64,000 nt of DNA from the NCBI RefSeq assembly GCF_022662475.1, contig NZ_JAKNQQ010000001.1:744001-808000 (forward strand), given 5' to 3'. A model generated the notes under the pieces. The model saw only the letters and a list, made by a program, of their open reading frames with translations, was not told the origin of the DNA and did no database searches. Both the position numbers and the translations under genes were made by a program. Of this stretch, positions 1 through 8,784 are shown piece by piece (position 1 is the first letter of the stretch; the number at the start of each line of letters is the position of its first letter). The DNA is from Sphingomonas sp. TREG-RG-20F-R18-01. GTDB taxonomy: Bacteria > Pseudomonadota > Alphaproteobacteria > Sphingomonadales > Sphingomonadaceae.

Positions 1-513
1 CAGCGTCGGGATCTGTTCGGACTGGAGGAAATAATGCTCCGCCGCCGCGCTCAGCGATTCGCCGTCGAGCGGGACGATTCCCTGATAGCGTTCGCCGGTG
101 TCCGCCTGGTCGAAGGTGATCGCGAGATAGCCCTTGCCGAACAAGGCAAACAACGTCGGGTCCTTGGGGGCCTCGGCGAGGCGGTCCGCGTCGAAATCGA
201 CATAGCCGCGCAGTTCGCCGCCGCGATAGTCGCACACCAGCAGCTTGACGATCCCGCCCTCGGTCTGCGCCTGCATCGTGAGCTGGCCGCCCGCGTCCTT
301 GAGCGTCGAGCCGATCAGCGCGGCAAGCGTCAGCGCCTCGGTCAGCAACGCCTCGATCGGCGCGGGATAGGCGTGCGCGGCGAGGATCGTGTCGAGTACG
401 GGCGCGAGCCGCACGATCCGGCCGCGCGCATGGCGCGCGGGGATGGTGAAACCGATCGCGCGGTCGGTGTCGGCGGGGGTCGTGGGAACGGGGCTGGCGG
501 GAACGGGGGTCAT
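1..513 (-). CDS. hslO: Hsp33 family redox-regulated chaperone (3' end outside window)
   Basis: Hsp33 is a cytoplasmic holdase chaperone switched on by oxidation of a C-terminal zinc-binding Cys cluster. The visible 171 residues are the N-terminal substrate-binding domain, with the family pattern GGQLTMQAQTEGG followed by LVCDYRGGELRGY. The Cys cluster lies beyond the window edge and cannot be judged. The ATG at 513 has a GAGAAA-type ribosome site just upstream. It is the last visible gene of an argD-argF-hslO run on this strand, an order known in alphaproteobacteria. An inverted repeat separates it from argF. The family assignment is firm; the 3' end is simply missing. Confidence 0.9.
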   Translation of the reverse strand, partial: MTPVPASPVPTTPADTDRAIGFTIPARHARGRIVRLAPVLDTILAAHAYPAPIEALLTEALTLAALIGSTLKDAGGQLTMQAQTEGGIVKLLVCDYRGGELRGYVDFDADRLAEAPKDPTLFALFGKGYLAITFDQADTGERYQGIVPLDGESLSAAAEHYFLQSEQIPTL

Positions 514-542
514 GATTTTCTCGCGGCGATTACGTCACCTAA

Positions 543-612
543 CCGTTCGCCCTGAGCGAAGTCGAAGGGCCCGCGCCACGCATGGGGCTTCGACTTCGCT
601 CAGCCCGAACGG
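543..612. repeat. Intergenic inverted repeat (GAGCGAAGTCGAAG type)
   Basis: Two 25-bp arms (543-567 and 588-612) are complementary at 23 of 25 positions around a 20-bp centre. The arm core is CTGAGCGAAGTCGAAG, a dispersed motif seen in many sphingomonad intergenic regions. It sits between argF and hslO on the same strand, so the transcript could fold into a long hairpin there. Confidence 0.8.
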
Positions 613-666
613 TGGGGAACTAAACGGGACAACAGAACCAAAGAGATAGGAACCCCCAGCCCCCAA

Positions 667-1584
667 TCAACCGATCTGCCCGAAGCACCACCGCAGCACC
701 GATTTCTGCGCGTGCAGCCGGTTCTCCGCCTCGGGCCAGATCAGCGACTGCGGCCCGTCGATCACCTCCGCGGTCACTTCCTCGCCGCGGTGCGCGGGGA
801 GGCAGTGAAGGAACTTCGCGTCGGGCTTGGCGGTCGCCATCAGCGCGGCGTCGACCTGATAGGGCCACATCGCCTTCAGCTTGGTCTCGGCATGGTCCTG
901 CCCCATCGAGATCCACGTATCGGTGACGATCACATCCGCGCCCTCGACGGCTTCCTTGGCGGTGCCGACGATGCGCGCGCGGCCCTTGCCGAGCGCGACG
1001 TCGCTGTCGGCGGGTATGAACCCCTGCGGGCAGGCGGCGACCACGTCGAACTGCATCAGCCCGGCGGCTTCCATGATCGACGCGAGCACGTTGTTGCCGT
1101 CGCCGAGCCATGCGACCTTGAGGCCGGGGAGCGGCTTGCCCGCCTCCATCAGCGTCAGCAGGTCGGCCATGATCTGGCACGGGTGCGAATTGTCGGTCAG
1201 GCCGTTGATCACCGGAATGGTCGCATGGCGCGCCATCTCTTCGAGCTTCTCATGGTCGTCGGTGCGCAGCATGATCGCATCGCAATAGCCCGACAGGACG
1301 CGCGCGGTATCCGCGACGGTCTCGCCGCGCCCGAGCTGGGTCGTGCCCGCGTCGAGAATGATGCTGCTGCCGCCCAACTGGCGGATCGCCATGTCGAAGC
1401 TGACGCGTGTGCGGGTCGAGTTCTTCTCGAACACCATCGCGAGCGTGTGCCCGGCAAGCGGCGCGTCCGCATCCGCCTTGCCCTTGGGCCAGCCCGCGCG
1501 CGCGGCCTTGCGGTCGAGCGCATCGGCGAGCATCGCGGCGACGCCGTCGGGGCCCGCGTCGGACAGGCTGAGGAAATGGCGCAT
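667..1584 (-). CDS. argF: Ornithine carbamoyltransferase
   Basis: Cytoplasmic enzyme that joins carbamoyl phosphate and ornithine to make citrulline, the sixth step of arginine synthesis. The 305-residue length fits the family. It shows the carbamoyl-phosphate motif STRTR (in [12 protein letters not shown]), the HPCQ motif (in [10 protein letters not shown]) and the ornithine-loop motif [11 protein letters not shown]. An upstream in-frame extension is possible, but the ATG at 1584 is chosen because MRHFLSL is the normal N-terminus and a GGGGGAGAA ribosome site precedes it. It lies 159 bp downstream of argD on the same strand, so the two are probably co-transcribed through the repeat between them. 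Confidence 0.96.
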   Translation of the reverse strand: MRHFLSLSDAGPDGVAAMLADALDRKAARAGWPKGKADADAPLAGHTLAMVFEKNSTRTRVSFDMAIRQLGGSSIILDAGTTQLGRGETVADTARVLSGYCDAIMLRTDDHEKLEEMARHATIPVINGLTDNSHPCQIMADLLTLMEAGKPLPGLKVAWLGDGNNVLASIMEAAGLMQFDVVAACPQGFIPADSDVALGKGRARIVGTAKEAVEGADVIVTDTWISMGQDHAETKLKAMWPYQVDAALMATAKPDAKFLHCLPAHRGEEVTAEVIDGPQSLIWPEAENRLHAQKSVLRWCFGQIG

Positions 1585-1592
1585 GTTACATT

Positions 1593-1727
1593 CTCCCCCG
1601 GGCACCGGGGGAGGTGGCGAGCGCAGCGAGACGGAGGGGGTAAGGGCTGGGCGCAACAATTGCCGTCGCGACCCCTCCACCGTTCGCTGAATGCTCACGG
1701 TCCCCCTCCCCCGCTGCGCGGGGGAGG
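1593..1727. repeat. Pair of GC-rich hairpins between argD and argF
   Basis: Two 21-bp hairpins with CTCCCCCG/CGGGGGAG-type arms lie at 1593-1613 and 1707-1727. Between them is lower-complexity sequence with the motif GCGAGCGCAGCGAGACGGAGGGGG. This is a typical sphingomonad intergenic repeat block and no coding potential is convincing. Confidence 0.7.
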
Positions 1728-1743
1728 ATTTCCGAGAACCCGC

Positions 1744-2943
1744 TCACGCCGCCGCCGCCATCGACGTGAACGCCCGCGCGCCGTCGGTCAGCTTCTGGAC
1801 GAACTCGGCGATATGCGCTTCCTCGATCACCAGCGGTGGGAGCACGCGGACGACATTCTCCCCCGCCGCAACCGTCAGCAGCCCGTGATGATCGCGCAGA
1901 TGCGCGACGAAATCGCGCGCGACCGCGGCGTCCTTGAGCTTGATGCCGAACATCAGCCCCTTGCCGCGGACGCCCTCGAAAAGCTGGTCGTGATTGGGGA
2001 TCATCTGCTCGACCGACGTGCGCAGCCGCTCGCCCATGGCCGTCACATGCTCGAGGAAGCCGGGTTCGAGCATCACGTCGAGGATCGCCTCGCCCGCCGC
2101 CATCGCGAGCGGGTTGCCGCCATAGGTCGAGCCATGCGTGCCGAACACCATGCCCTTGGCCGCTTCCTCGGTCGCGAGACACGCGCCGAGCGGGAAGCCG
2201 CCGCCGATGCCCTTGGCCGAGGACAGGATGTCGGGGGTGATGCCGTAATGCTCATAGGCCCACATCTTGCCGGTCCGGCCATAGCCACACTGGACTTCGT
2301 CGAGCACCAGCAGCAGGCCGTGCTCGTCGCACGCCTTGCGCAGACCCTGAAGGAACTCGGTCGTCGCGGCGGAGACACCGCCCTCACCCTGGACCGTCTC
2401 GACCATGAAGCCAGCGGTCGTGTCGTCGATCAGCGCGAGTGCCGCTTCGAGATCGTTGAACGGCGCATAGGCGAAGCCCGGCAGCAACGGCTCGAACCCG
2501 TCGCGCATCTTGGGCTGGTTGGTCGCCGAGATCGCGCCCATCGTGCGCCCGTGGAACGCATTGTTGAAGGTGATCAACGTGGTGCGCTGCGGATTGCCGG
2601 TGACGAAGTGATAACGCCGCGCGGCCTTGATCGCGCATTCGACCGCCTCGGTGCCCGAATTGGTGAAGAACACGGTGTCGGCAAACGAGCTCTCGACGAT
2701 CCGCTGCGCGAGATGCTCGCCCTGCGGGCTACCGTAGAGGTTGGAGACGTGCATCAGCGTTGCGGCCTGGTCGGCGATCGCCTTGACCAATTTGGGGTGG
2801 CCGTGGCCGAGCGCGTTGACCGCGATCCCGGCGGCGAAGTCGAGATATTGCGCGCCATCCTCGCCGTAGAGATAGACGCCCTCGCCGCGCACCGGACGCA
2901 CGCCACACCGTGGGTAAACGGGCATCAGGGCTGGGGTCGACAC
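1744..2943 (-). CDS. argD: Acetylornithine aminotransferase, class III PLP-dependent
   Basis: Converts N-acetylglutamate semialdehyde to N-acetylornithine using glutamate and PLP, and may also serve succinyl-diaminopimelate in lysine synthesis. At 399 residues it has the family length. It carries NSGTEAVECAIKAARRY (PLP phosphate contact), the LVLDEVQCGYGRTGK segment with the ring-stacking Asp, and SSAKGIGGGFPLGA with the Schiff-base Lys. The start is GTG at 2943, supported by a strong AAGGAGACG site. The short leader contains a hairpin followed by a U-rich tract directly before this ribosome site, annotated separately. First gene of the argD-argF-hslO cluster. Confidence 0.95.
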   Translation of the reverse strand: MSTPALMPVYPRCGVRPVRGEGVYLYGEDGAQYLDFAAGIAVNALGHGHPKLVKAIADQAATLMHVSNLYGSPQGEHLAQRIVESSFADTVFFTNSGTEAVECAIKAARRYHFVTGNPQRTTLITFNNAFHGRTMGAISATNQPKMRDGFEPLLPGFAYAPFNDLEAALALIDDTTAGFMVETVQGEGGVSAATTEFLQGLRKACDEHGLLLVLDEVQCGYGRTGKMWAYEHYGITPDILSSAKGIGGGFPLGACLATEEAAKGMVFGTHGSTYGGNPLAMAAGEAILDVMLEPGFLEHVTAMGERLRTSVEQMIPNHDQLFEGVRGKGLMFGIKLKDAAVARDFVAHLRDHHGLLTVAAGENVVRVLPPLVIEEAHIAEFVQKLTDGARAFTSMAAAA

Positions 2944-2952
2944 GACGCGTCT

Positions 2953-2989
2953 CCTTCAAAAAGCAAAAGGGCGACCTGTACGGTCGCCC
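2953..2989 (-). terminator. Terminator-like hairpin in the argD leader
   Basis: On the minus strand GGGCGACC (2989-2982) and GGTCGCCC (2976-2969) pair perfectly over a 5-nt loop and are followed by UUUUGCUUUUU. This is the shape of a Rho-independent terminator, yet the argD ribosome site and GTG start follow directly. It may attenuate transcription, or cap the mRNA 5' end against decay. Confidence 0.6.
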
Positions 2990-2997
2990 GATCACGG

Positions 2998-3026
2998 TTT
3001 TTACGGAGATTGGGGGCGGAGCGCAA
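2998..3026 (-). promoter_or_regulatory. Candidate argD promoter
   Basis: On the minus strand TTGCGC (3026-3021) and TAAAAA (3003-2998) are separated by 17 bp, a good sigma-70 arrangement. The predicted start near 2991 would put the leader hairpin at the extreme 5' end of the argD mRNA. Inferred from sequence only. Confidence 0.5.
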
Positions 3027-3070
3027 CACCGTGTGTTGGGCGCTTTTGCTCGGGTCGATGCAGGAAGGGA

Positions 3071-3205
3071 TGATCGCACAAAGCCACAAAGACACGAAGG
3101 GTAAAGAAGGCAGATATGATGCTGCCGCAGGCAAAATCGACCGGCAGGCGCGCCACGCAGCCTCGTCAGCCTTCCTCTTCGTGTCTTTGTGCCTTTGTGC
3201 GATCA
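3071..3205. repeat. Long inverted repeat with CACAAAGACACGAAG arms
   Basis: Arms at 3071-3098 and 3178-3205 match at 27 of 28 positions as inverted repeats and are 79 bp apart. They are AT-richer than the surroundings and read TGATCGCACAAAG-CACAAAGACACGAA. The block fills most of the gap between the argD promoter and the ABC permease end. No gene is supported inside it. Confidence 0.75.
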
Positions 3206-3231
3206 AACCCTTCTAAGACCGCCAAAAAACG

Positions 3232-4086
3232 TCAGTTCTTCAACCGCCACCCGCTCCGCAGCAGCAGATAGCACAGCAGCCCGAGCACGATGTCGATCGC
3301 CAGAATGATCACCGACCCCAGCAGCACCGGCGCATCCGCCGTCCCGAGGAACCCGTAGCGGAACCCCGAGATGATGTAGAAGAACGGGTTGGCATGGCTG
3401 AACGCACGAAACGCCGGCGCGAGCTTGTCGACCGAGTAGAACGTCCCCGACAACAACGCCAAAGGCGTGATCACGAAGTTGGTCACCGCCGCCGCATGAT
3501 CGAACTTATCCGCCCAGATCGACGTCAGCACGCCCAGGAACGACAGGAACGCCGCCCCCAGGAACCCGAACCACAGGATCGCGAGCGGATGCCGCGGCGT
3601 GACATGCACGTCCGGATAAATCGCCATCGCCAACCACACCACGAATCCGACGATGAACGCCCGCGTCATCGCGCCACCGACCAGCGCGGTCAGCAATTCC
3701 ATCGTCGACAAGGGCGGCTGGAGATAATCGACGATCGTCCCCTGGATCTTGCCGACCATCAGCGAGAAGCTCGCATTGGCAAAGGCGGGCCCCATCATCC
3801 CCTGGCTGATGATCAGCCCGGGCGCGATGAAATCGGCGAACGGGATCTCGACCCCGCCGACCAGAACCGGGCGTTTCGCGCCGGTTGCGATGGTAAACAC
3901 GACCAGAAACAGCAGCGTCGTGATGGCTGGCGCCCACACGGTTTGCAACTGCACCTTGAAGAAGCGGCGAACCTCCTTGATATAGAGCGTTCGCAGACCG
4001 CCCCAATTGACGCTCCGGATGACCGGGACGCCGGGGGCGTTCATCGCCGTTGTACGAATTTCGCCGATTGGGGGCTGGCTGCTCAT
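3232..4086 (-). CDS. ABC-2 type transporter permease
   Basis: Integral inner-membrane protein of the ABC-2 export family (COG0842-like), about 284 residues from the ATG chosen at 4086; a second start at 4044 is nearly as good. Hydrophobic segments include AITTLLFLVVFTIAT, FADFIAPGLIISQGMM, LLTALVGGAMTRAFIVGFVV, LAILWFGFLGAAFLSFLGVL, FVITPLALLSGTFYSV and a final VIILAIDIVLGLLCYLLL, as expected for a six-helix permease. Its ATPase partner is not in this window. The exported substrate is unknown; relatives move drugs, lipids or polysaccharides. It is divergent from gcrA. Confidence 0.85.
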   Translation of the reverse strand: MSSQPPIGEIRTTAMNAPGVPVIRSVNWGGLRTLYIKEVRRFFKVQLQTVWAPAITTLLFLVVFTIATGAKRPVLVGGVEIPFADFIAPGLIISQGMMGPAFANASFSLMVGKIQGTIVDYLQPPLSTMELLTALVGGAMTRAFIVGFVVWLAMAIYPDVHVTPRHPLAILWFGFLGAAFLSFLGVLTSIWADKFDHAAAVTNFVITPLALLSGTFYSVDKLAPAFRAFSHANPFFYIISGFRYGFLGTADAPVLLGSVIILAIDIVLGLLCYLLLRSGWRLKN

Positions 4087-4169
4087 GGCATCGTCGCTAA
4101 AGACTGCCGCCGCCGCCCGCAACCCGGATTAGAGGTTCGGCGACCCGAGACGATTGGAAACGAGAGCAG

Positions 4170-4910
4170 ATGAGCTGGACCGACGAACGCATCGATACGC
4201 TGCGCAAGATGTGGGAAGCAGGGCAGACCGCGAGCCAGATCGCCGAGGAACTCGGTGGCGTCAGCCGTAACGCGGTGATCGGCAAGGCGCATCGCCTGGG
4301 TCTCCAGTCGCGCCCGTCGCCGGTCAAGCCCAACGACGGCTCGGCCAAGGCCGCCGCTGCCGCCGCCGCGCCCGCCGCTGCCGCGCCGTCCGCGCCGGCC
4401 GAACCCAAGCCCGCCCCCGCCCCGCGCGCGCCGGTCGAGCGAGTCGCGCCGCCGGTCGCCGCGGCACCGCCGCCCCCGCCGCCCGCACCGCGCCCGGCGG
4501 TACAGGACGAGATCGAGGACGAGACCGACGACGAGGAGGCCGAGGCGCCCGCCGCACCGGTTCGCCCCGCGCCGCCGATCCTCCGGTCGGTCGGTCCCGG
4601 CGGCTTCCTGCGTCAGGCACCCGGCGAGCAGCAGGCCCCGATCACGCCGGCGCCGCCGCGTCGGCTGGTTCCGGCCAAGCCGTCCGCCGACATGGCGGGC
4701 AAGACCACGCTGCTCGATCTCAACGACAAGATCTGCAAGTGGCCGATCGGTCATCCGGGTGAGCCCGACTTTCACTTCTGTGGCGAGAAGGTGAACCCGG
4801 GCTTCCCTTATTGCGTCGGGCATTGCGGCCACGCCTATCAGGCGCAGCTCCCGCGCCGCGACCGTCGCCCCGCGCCGCCGCTGCCGTTCGGCGGTCCGCG
4901 CGCGCGCTGA
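4170..4910 (+). CDS. gcrA: GcrA cell-cycle regulator
   Basis: GcrA is an alphaproteobacterial sigma-70 cofactor that activates promoters carrying methylated GANTC sites during S phase. The first 50 residues (SWTDERIDTLRKMWEAGQTA and SRNAVIGKAHRLGLQSR) are the helix-turn-helix DNA-binding domain. The C-terminus has the conserved Cys/His patch CKWPIGHPG, HFCG and YCVGHC. Between them lies a Pro/Ala-rich, then acidic linker, which makes the protein 246 residues, longer than the roughly 170-residue Caulobacter form. A clear terminator follows. The identity is firm. Confidence 0.95.
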   Translation: MSWTDERIDTLRKMWEAGQTASQIAEELGGVSRNAVIGKAHRLGLQSRPSPVKPNDGSAKAAAAAAAPAAAAPSAPAEPKPAPAPRAPVERVAPPVAAAPPPPPPAPRPAVQDEIEDETDDEEAEAPAAPVRPAPPILRSVGPGGFLRQAPGEQQAPITPAPPRRLVPAKPSADMAGKTTLLDLNDKICKWPIGHPGEPDFHFCGEKVNPGFPYCVGHCGHAYQAQLPRRDRRPAPPLPFGGPRAR

Positions 4911-4928
4911 GCCACGACGGGACGTACG

Positions 4929-4971
4929 AAAAAGGGGCCGCGCACCATCCGGTTGCGCGGCCCCTTTTTTT
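4929..4971 (+). terminator. Rho-independent terminator of gcrA
   Basis: GGGGCCGCGCA (4934-4944) and TGCGCGGCCCC (4954-4964) form a perfect 11-bp stem, followed by seven T. The A-run on the other side could let it work in both directions. Confidence 0.9.
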
Positions 4972-4990
4972 GGGTTGCCGCATGGGCGCA

Positions 4991-5070
4991 CCGTTCCCCG
5001 AGCAGGCGGGAGCCCAGGGTTCCAGACGCTCCGCCTGTAACCCTGGGTCCCCGCCTGCGCGGGGAAACGG
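4991..5070. repeat. GC-rich inverted repeat between gcrA and parE
   Basis: Arms 4991-5021 and 5039-5070 are imperfect inverted copies around the core GGCGGGAGCCCAGGGTT / AACCCTGGGTCCCCGCC. This belongs to the dispersed sphingomonad repeat class. The rest of the 417-bp gap (5071-5327) presumably holds the parE promoter, but no convincing motif or gene was recognised there. Confidence 0.75.
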
Positions 5071-5327
5071 AGACGCCCGACTGTGCTCAGAAGCGGAACG
5101 TGTCGTCGCTGCGACGGACGTCGGTGCCCGCCGTATTGGGCTGCGAGCACGAACGTGTTACGCATTGAAAACGCCCGGTTGTGCTGCGTCAGCGCCCCAG
5201 GAAACGTCCCCGTTGCAGATGGCTGCACCAAACAGGAATTAATCCCGATGTGGTGCCATCGGGCCGCCACGGACCTTTTCCGCGATGCCGCTTGGCAGTT
5301 TCGCCCTGCCCGCCGTATAGCGTTCGC

Positions 5328-7310
5328 ATGTCCGACGACCTGTTCGCAGCCAGCCCCAAGCACGTCCCCACCGATTACGATGCAGCGTCGATCGAAGTCC
5401 TCGAAGGGCTGGAGCCGGTGCGGCGGCGGCCGGGCATGTATATCGGCGGCACCGACGAGCGCGCCTATCACCATCTCGCCGCCGAAGTGCTCGACAATGC
5501 GATGGACGAGGCGGTCGCGGGCCATGCCACGCGGATCGAGATCGAGCTCGCGCCGGGCAACCGGCTGACCGTCTCGGACAATGGCCGCGGTATCCCGGTC
5601 GATCCGCACCCGAAGTTCCCCGGCAAGTCCGCGCTCGAGGTGATCCTGTCGACGCTCCATTCGGGCGGCAAGTTCGATGGCAAGGCTTATGCCACCAGCG
5701 GCGGTCTCCACGGCGTCGGGGTCAGCGTCGTCAATGCGCTGTCGTCCGACACGGTGGTCGAGGTCGCGCGCGGGCGCGAGCTGTATCGGCAGAAGTTCGC
5801 GCGCGGCGAGACGCTCGGCCCGCTCGAACATGTCGGCGCGGCGCCCAACCGGCGCGGGACGACCGTCGCCTTCACCCCCGATACCGAAATTTTCGGCCCC
5901 GACATGGGGTTCAAGCCCGCGCGGCTCCACCGCCTCGCGCGGTCCAAGGCGTATCTGTTCGCCGGCGTCGAGATCCGCTGGAAATGCGCCCCCGAGCTGA
6001 TCAGCGACGACACGCCCGCCGAAGCGGTGTTCCAGTTCCCCGGCGGCCTCGCGGATCATCTGCGCGAGCAACTCGGCACCCGCGAATGCGCGACGACCGA
6101 GCTGTTCGTCGCGCGGCAGGATTTCCCCGGCACCGCGGGCCGCGTCGAATGCGCGGTCGCCTGGCCGCTGTGGAGCGACGGGTCGTACAGCTGGTATTGC
6201 AACACCATCCCCACCCCTGACGGCGGCACGCACGAGCAGGGCCTGCGCGCCGCACTGGTCAAGGGGATCCGCGCGTTCGGCGATCTGGTCGGCAACAAGA
6301 AGGCCAAGGACATTTCCGCCGAGGACGTGATGACGGGGAGCGAGCTGATGCTCAGCGTCTTCATCCGCGATCCGCAATTCCAGAGCCAGACCAAGGACCG
6401 CCTCACCTCGCCCGAAGCGGCGACCTTGGTCGAGCGCGCGGTGCGCGACCATTTCGACCATTTCCTCAGCGACAATATGGACCGCGGCAAGGCGCTGCTA
6501 AGCTATGTCGTCGAGCGGATGGACGACCGCCTCGCGCGAAAAGCCGAGCGCGAGGTCAAGCGCAAGACCGCGACGTCCGCGCGCAAGCTGCGGCTGCCGG
6601 GCAAGCTGACCGATTGCTCGTCCAACGGGCCCGAGGGCACCGAGATCTTCATCGTCGAGGGCGATTCGGCAGGCGGATCGGCCAAGCAAGCGCGCGATCG
6701 CAAGACGCAGGCGATCCTGCCGATCCGCGGCAAGATCCTCAACGTTGCGTCGGCGACCTCGGCCAAGATCCACGCCAATCAGGAAATCGCCGATCTGATC
6801 CTCGCGTTGGGGTGCGGGACACGCAAGGACTGCAACCCGGATCATCTGCGCTACCAGCGCGTCGTCATCATGACCGACGCAGACGTCGACGGCGCGCATA
6901 TCGCGACGCTGCTGATGACCTTCTTCTTCCAGGAAATGCCCGAGATCGTCCGCGCCGGGAACGTCTTCCTCGCACAGCCGCCGCTGTACCGGCTGACCGC
7001 GGGGACGAAGAGCCTCTACGCGATGGACGACGCGCACCGCGCGCAGCTCGAGGCGACCGAGTTCAAGGGCAAGAAGGTCGAGATCGGGCGATTCAAGGGC
7101 CTCGGCGAGATGAACCCGATGCAGCTGCGCGAAACCACGATGGACCCCAAGACCCGCTCGATGCTGCGCATCACGCTGCCGCAGGAATATGAGGCGCGCG
7201 CGGGGGTGAAGGATCTGGTCGACAGGCTGATGGGGACCAATCCGGCGCATCGCTATGCGTTCATTCAGGAAAACGCTGCCCGGATGGACGAGGACGCGAT
7301 CGACGCATAG
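5328..7310 (+). CDS. parE: DNA topoisomerase IV subunit B
   Basis: ATPase subunit of topoisomerase IV, which decatenates daughter chromosomes with ParC. The 660-residue protein has the GHKL ATPase motifs (EVLDNAMDE, DNGRGIP, TSGGLHGVGVSVVNALS), then the TOPRIM motif EGDSAGGSAKQARDR and MTDADVDGAHI, and the C-terminal GLGEMNPMQLRETTMDP. The ATG at 5328 gives the standard ParE N-terminus; a longer in-frame extension to about 5181 is not conserved-looking. ParC is 32 kb away at 39.2-41.4 kb, so the subunits are not co-transcribed. Confidence 0.96.
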   Translation: MSDDLFAASPKHVPTDYDAASIEVLEGLEPVRRRPGMYIGGTDERAYHHLAAEVLDNAMDEAVAGHATRIEIELAPGNRLTVSDNGRGIPVDPHPKFPGKSALEVILSTLHSGGKFDGKAYATSGGLHGVGVSVVNALSSDTVVEVARGRELYRQKFARGETLGPLEHVGAAPNRRGTTVAFTPDTEIFGPDMGFKPARLHRLARSKAYLFAGVEIRWKCAPELISDDTPAEAVFQFPGGLADHLREQLGTRECATTELFVARQDFPGTAGRVECAVAWPLWSDGSYSWYCNTIPTPDGGTHEQGLRAALVKGIRAFGDLVGNKKAKDISAEDVMTGSELMLSVFIRDPQFQSQTKDRLTSPEAATLVERAVRDHFDHFLSDNMDRGKALLSYVVERMDDRLARKAEREVKRKTATSARKLRLPGKLTDCSSNGPEGTEIFIVEGDSAGGSAKQARDRKTQAILPIRGKILNVASATSAKIHANQEIADLILALGCGTRKDCNPDHLRYQRVVIMTDADVDGAHIATLLMTFFFQEMPEIVRAGNVFLAQPPLYRLTAGTKSLYAMDDAHRAQLEATEFKGKKVEIGRFKGLGEMNPMQLRETTMDPKTRSMLRITLPQEYEARAGVKDLVDRLMGTNPAHRYAFIQENAARMDEDAIDA

Positions 7311-7339
7311 TCTTGCCCGACGAATCGGGAGTCCGGGCG

Positions 7340-8563
7340 ATGGCAGCGACGTGGTGGTCGGTTTTCAGTGCGCTGCTCGTATCGGCCCCGCTCGCGGCGC
7401 AGACCCTGCCGCCCCCCGCCGCTGCCGATCGCGACATCGTCGTCGTCGGGAGCCGCGCACCGGACCTGCGCAAGCGTCTGGACGATTGCCTCGCCGCCAG
7501 CTGCAAGCCCGACCGCGATATTGCGATCACGCTGGACCTTGCGCAGGCGCAGTTCGAGGCGGGGCATTATGAGGAGGCGCAGGCCGCGCTGCTCGCCGCG
7601 CGCCACCGAACCGCGCGGTTCGCCCGGGAATATCCGGTCGCAGTGGCCAATCTGTTCCATGCCAGCAGCGTGATTGCCGCGCATCTCGGCGATCAGGGTC
7701 GCGAATGGTCGAACGCGCTCGATACGGTCAGCGCGATGAAGGCCGGCATGCCCGAGACGGATCCGCGCGTCTTGATGGAGCGGATCGGGCTTGGCGACGC
7801 TTATGCCAGTGCCGGGCTGTTCAGCGAAGCCGAGGTGCAATATCGCGCGGTCGCGGGCCGCGCGCGCAAACTCGGACTGGTCGAGACCGAAGGGCTGGCG
7901 CTGCTTCGGTACGCAACGCTCAACACCCGACTCGCCGCGCAGGTCTATGCCTTTTACGGTCCGATCGCCCGCAGGGCGATCGGCGCATTGCTCGAACGGC
8001 GCGAACCGGCGCTGCAGCCCATCGTCGCGTGCGCTGACCAGTTGAACATCCAGTTGGCCGCCCTGACCGCGAGCGACGCCGAGCTCGACCGACTGATCGC
8101 GCGCTATCCTCGGCAGCCCGCCGGCGCGCCCTCGGTTCTGCTGCACGCCCCACCGGTCCTGATGACCGCGACCGGGCAACGCCGCCCCAATGGCACGGCG
8201 GCGGACAGCTACGCGCTGTTCAAGGAGATCCCGCCGCCGGTCTTCTCGGCCAACCTGGATTATATGTGGATCGACGTCGCCTACACGATCGGCACGGACG
8301 GCCGGGTCCACGATGCGCATGTCGCGGCGCGCGGCAATCGGGTGTCCGGCACCGGCGATTGGCCCGAACAGATCGTCCAGGCGATCGCGGCGCGGCGCTA
8401 TGCGACCCAGACGACGCCCGGAAGGGGACGCGAGCGCTTTACCTTCACGTCGAACATGACGATCAAGACCGGGTCCCGCATCCCAATCCACAGCGGTATC
8501 CCGCGGCTGGTCCACGCGGACCTGGATCCCGACGCCGTTACCCCGCCGCCCGCCTCGTCCTGA
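7340..8563 (+). CDS. Secreted protein with helical-repeat region and TonB-C-like end, function unknown
   Basis: A 407-residue protein with a clear signal peptide (WWSVFSALLVSAPLAAQT). The middle is helical and TPR-like, as in ITLDLAQAQFEAGHYEEAQA followed by further Ala/Leu-rich helices. Near the C-terminus, VAYTIGTDGRVHDAHVAARG followed by an R-Y segment resembles the TonB C-terminal fold as used in many sphingomonad periplasmic proteins. The ATG at 7340 is preferred over a TTG at 7313 because it starts the signal peptide. It follows parE by 29 bp and may read through from it. No enzymatic motif was recognised. Confidence 0.65.
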   Translation: MAATWWSVFSALLVSAPLAAQTLPPPAAADRDIVVVGSRAPDLRKRLDDCLAASCKPDRDIAITLDLAQAQFEAGHYEEAQAALLAARHRTARFAREYPVAVANLFHASSVIAAHLGDQGREWSNALDTVSAMKAGMPETDPRVLMERIGLGDAYASAGLFSEAEVQYRAVAGRARKLGLVETEGLALLRYATLNTRLAAQVYAFYGPIARRAIGALLERREPALQPIVACADQLNIQLAALTASDAELDRLIARYPRQPAGAPSVLLHAPPVLMTATGQRRPNGTAADSYALFKEIPPPVFSANLDYMWIDVAYTIGTDGRVHDAHVAARGNRVSGTGDWPEQIVQAIAARRYATQTTPGRGRERFTFTSNMTIKTGSRIPIHSGIPRLVHADLDPDAVTPPPASS

Positions 8564-8740
8564 GCGAGCACCCAGACCGTAGCGCCGGAGAGCCGCGGGC
8601 CTGGGTTGGGCCAGACAACGGCGACGCGCACCCCGCTTACGTCGCCATATGCGCAGCACGGGCCGACCGCGAAGACCCAGCTCGCCCCGGCGCGGCGGAC
8701 GCACAGGCTCGCCAGCCCCTCCGCGCACATGTCGTCAGCG

Positions 8741-8782
8741 AAAACAAAAAGCCCCGCCGATCCAGAGGATCCGCGGGGCTTT
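8741..8782 (-). terminator. Terminator of tRNA-Val
   Basis: On the minus strand, AAGCCCCGCGGATCC pairs with GGATCGGCGGGGCTT over a short loop and is followed by a run of five T. It starts immediately downstream of the tRNA CCA end. Confidence 0.85.
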
Positions 8783-8784
8783 AA

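Noticed and set aside
4083-6461. A long minus-strand reading frame across gcrA and parE
   Set aside because: It is a shadow of two well-supported genes, has no recognisable domain, and runs through a terminator and a repeat.
7313-7339. TTG start at 7313 for the secreted protein after parE
   Set aside because: It would put a charged tail in front of a normal signal peptide. The ATG at 7340 is better.
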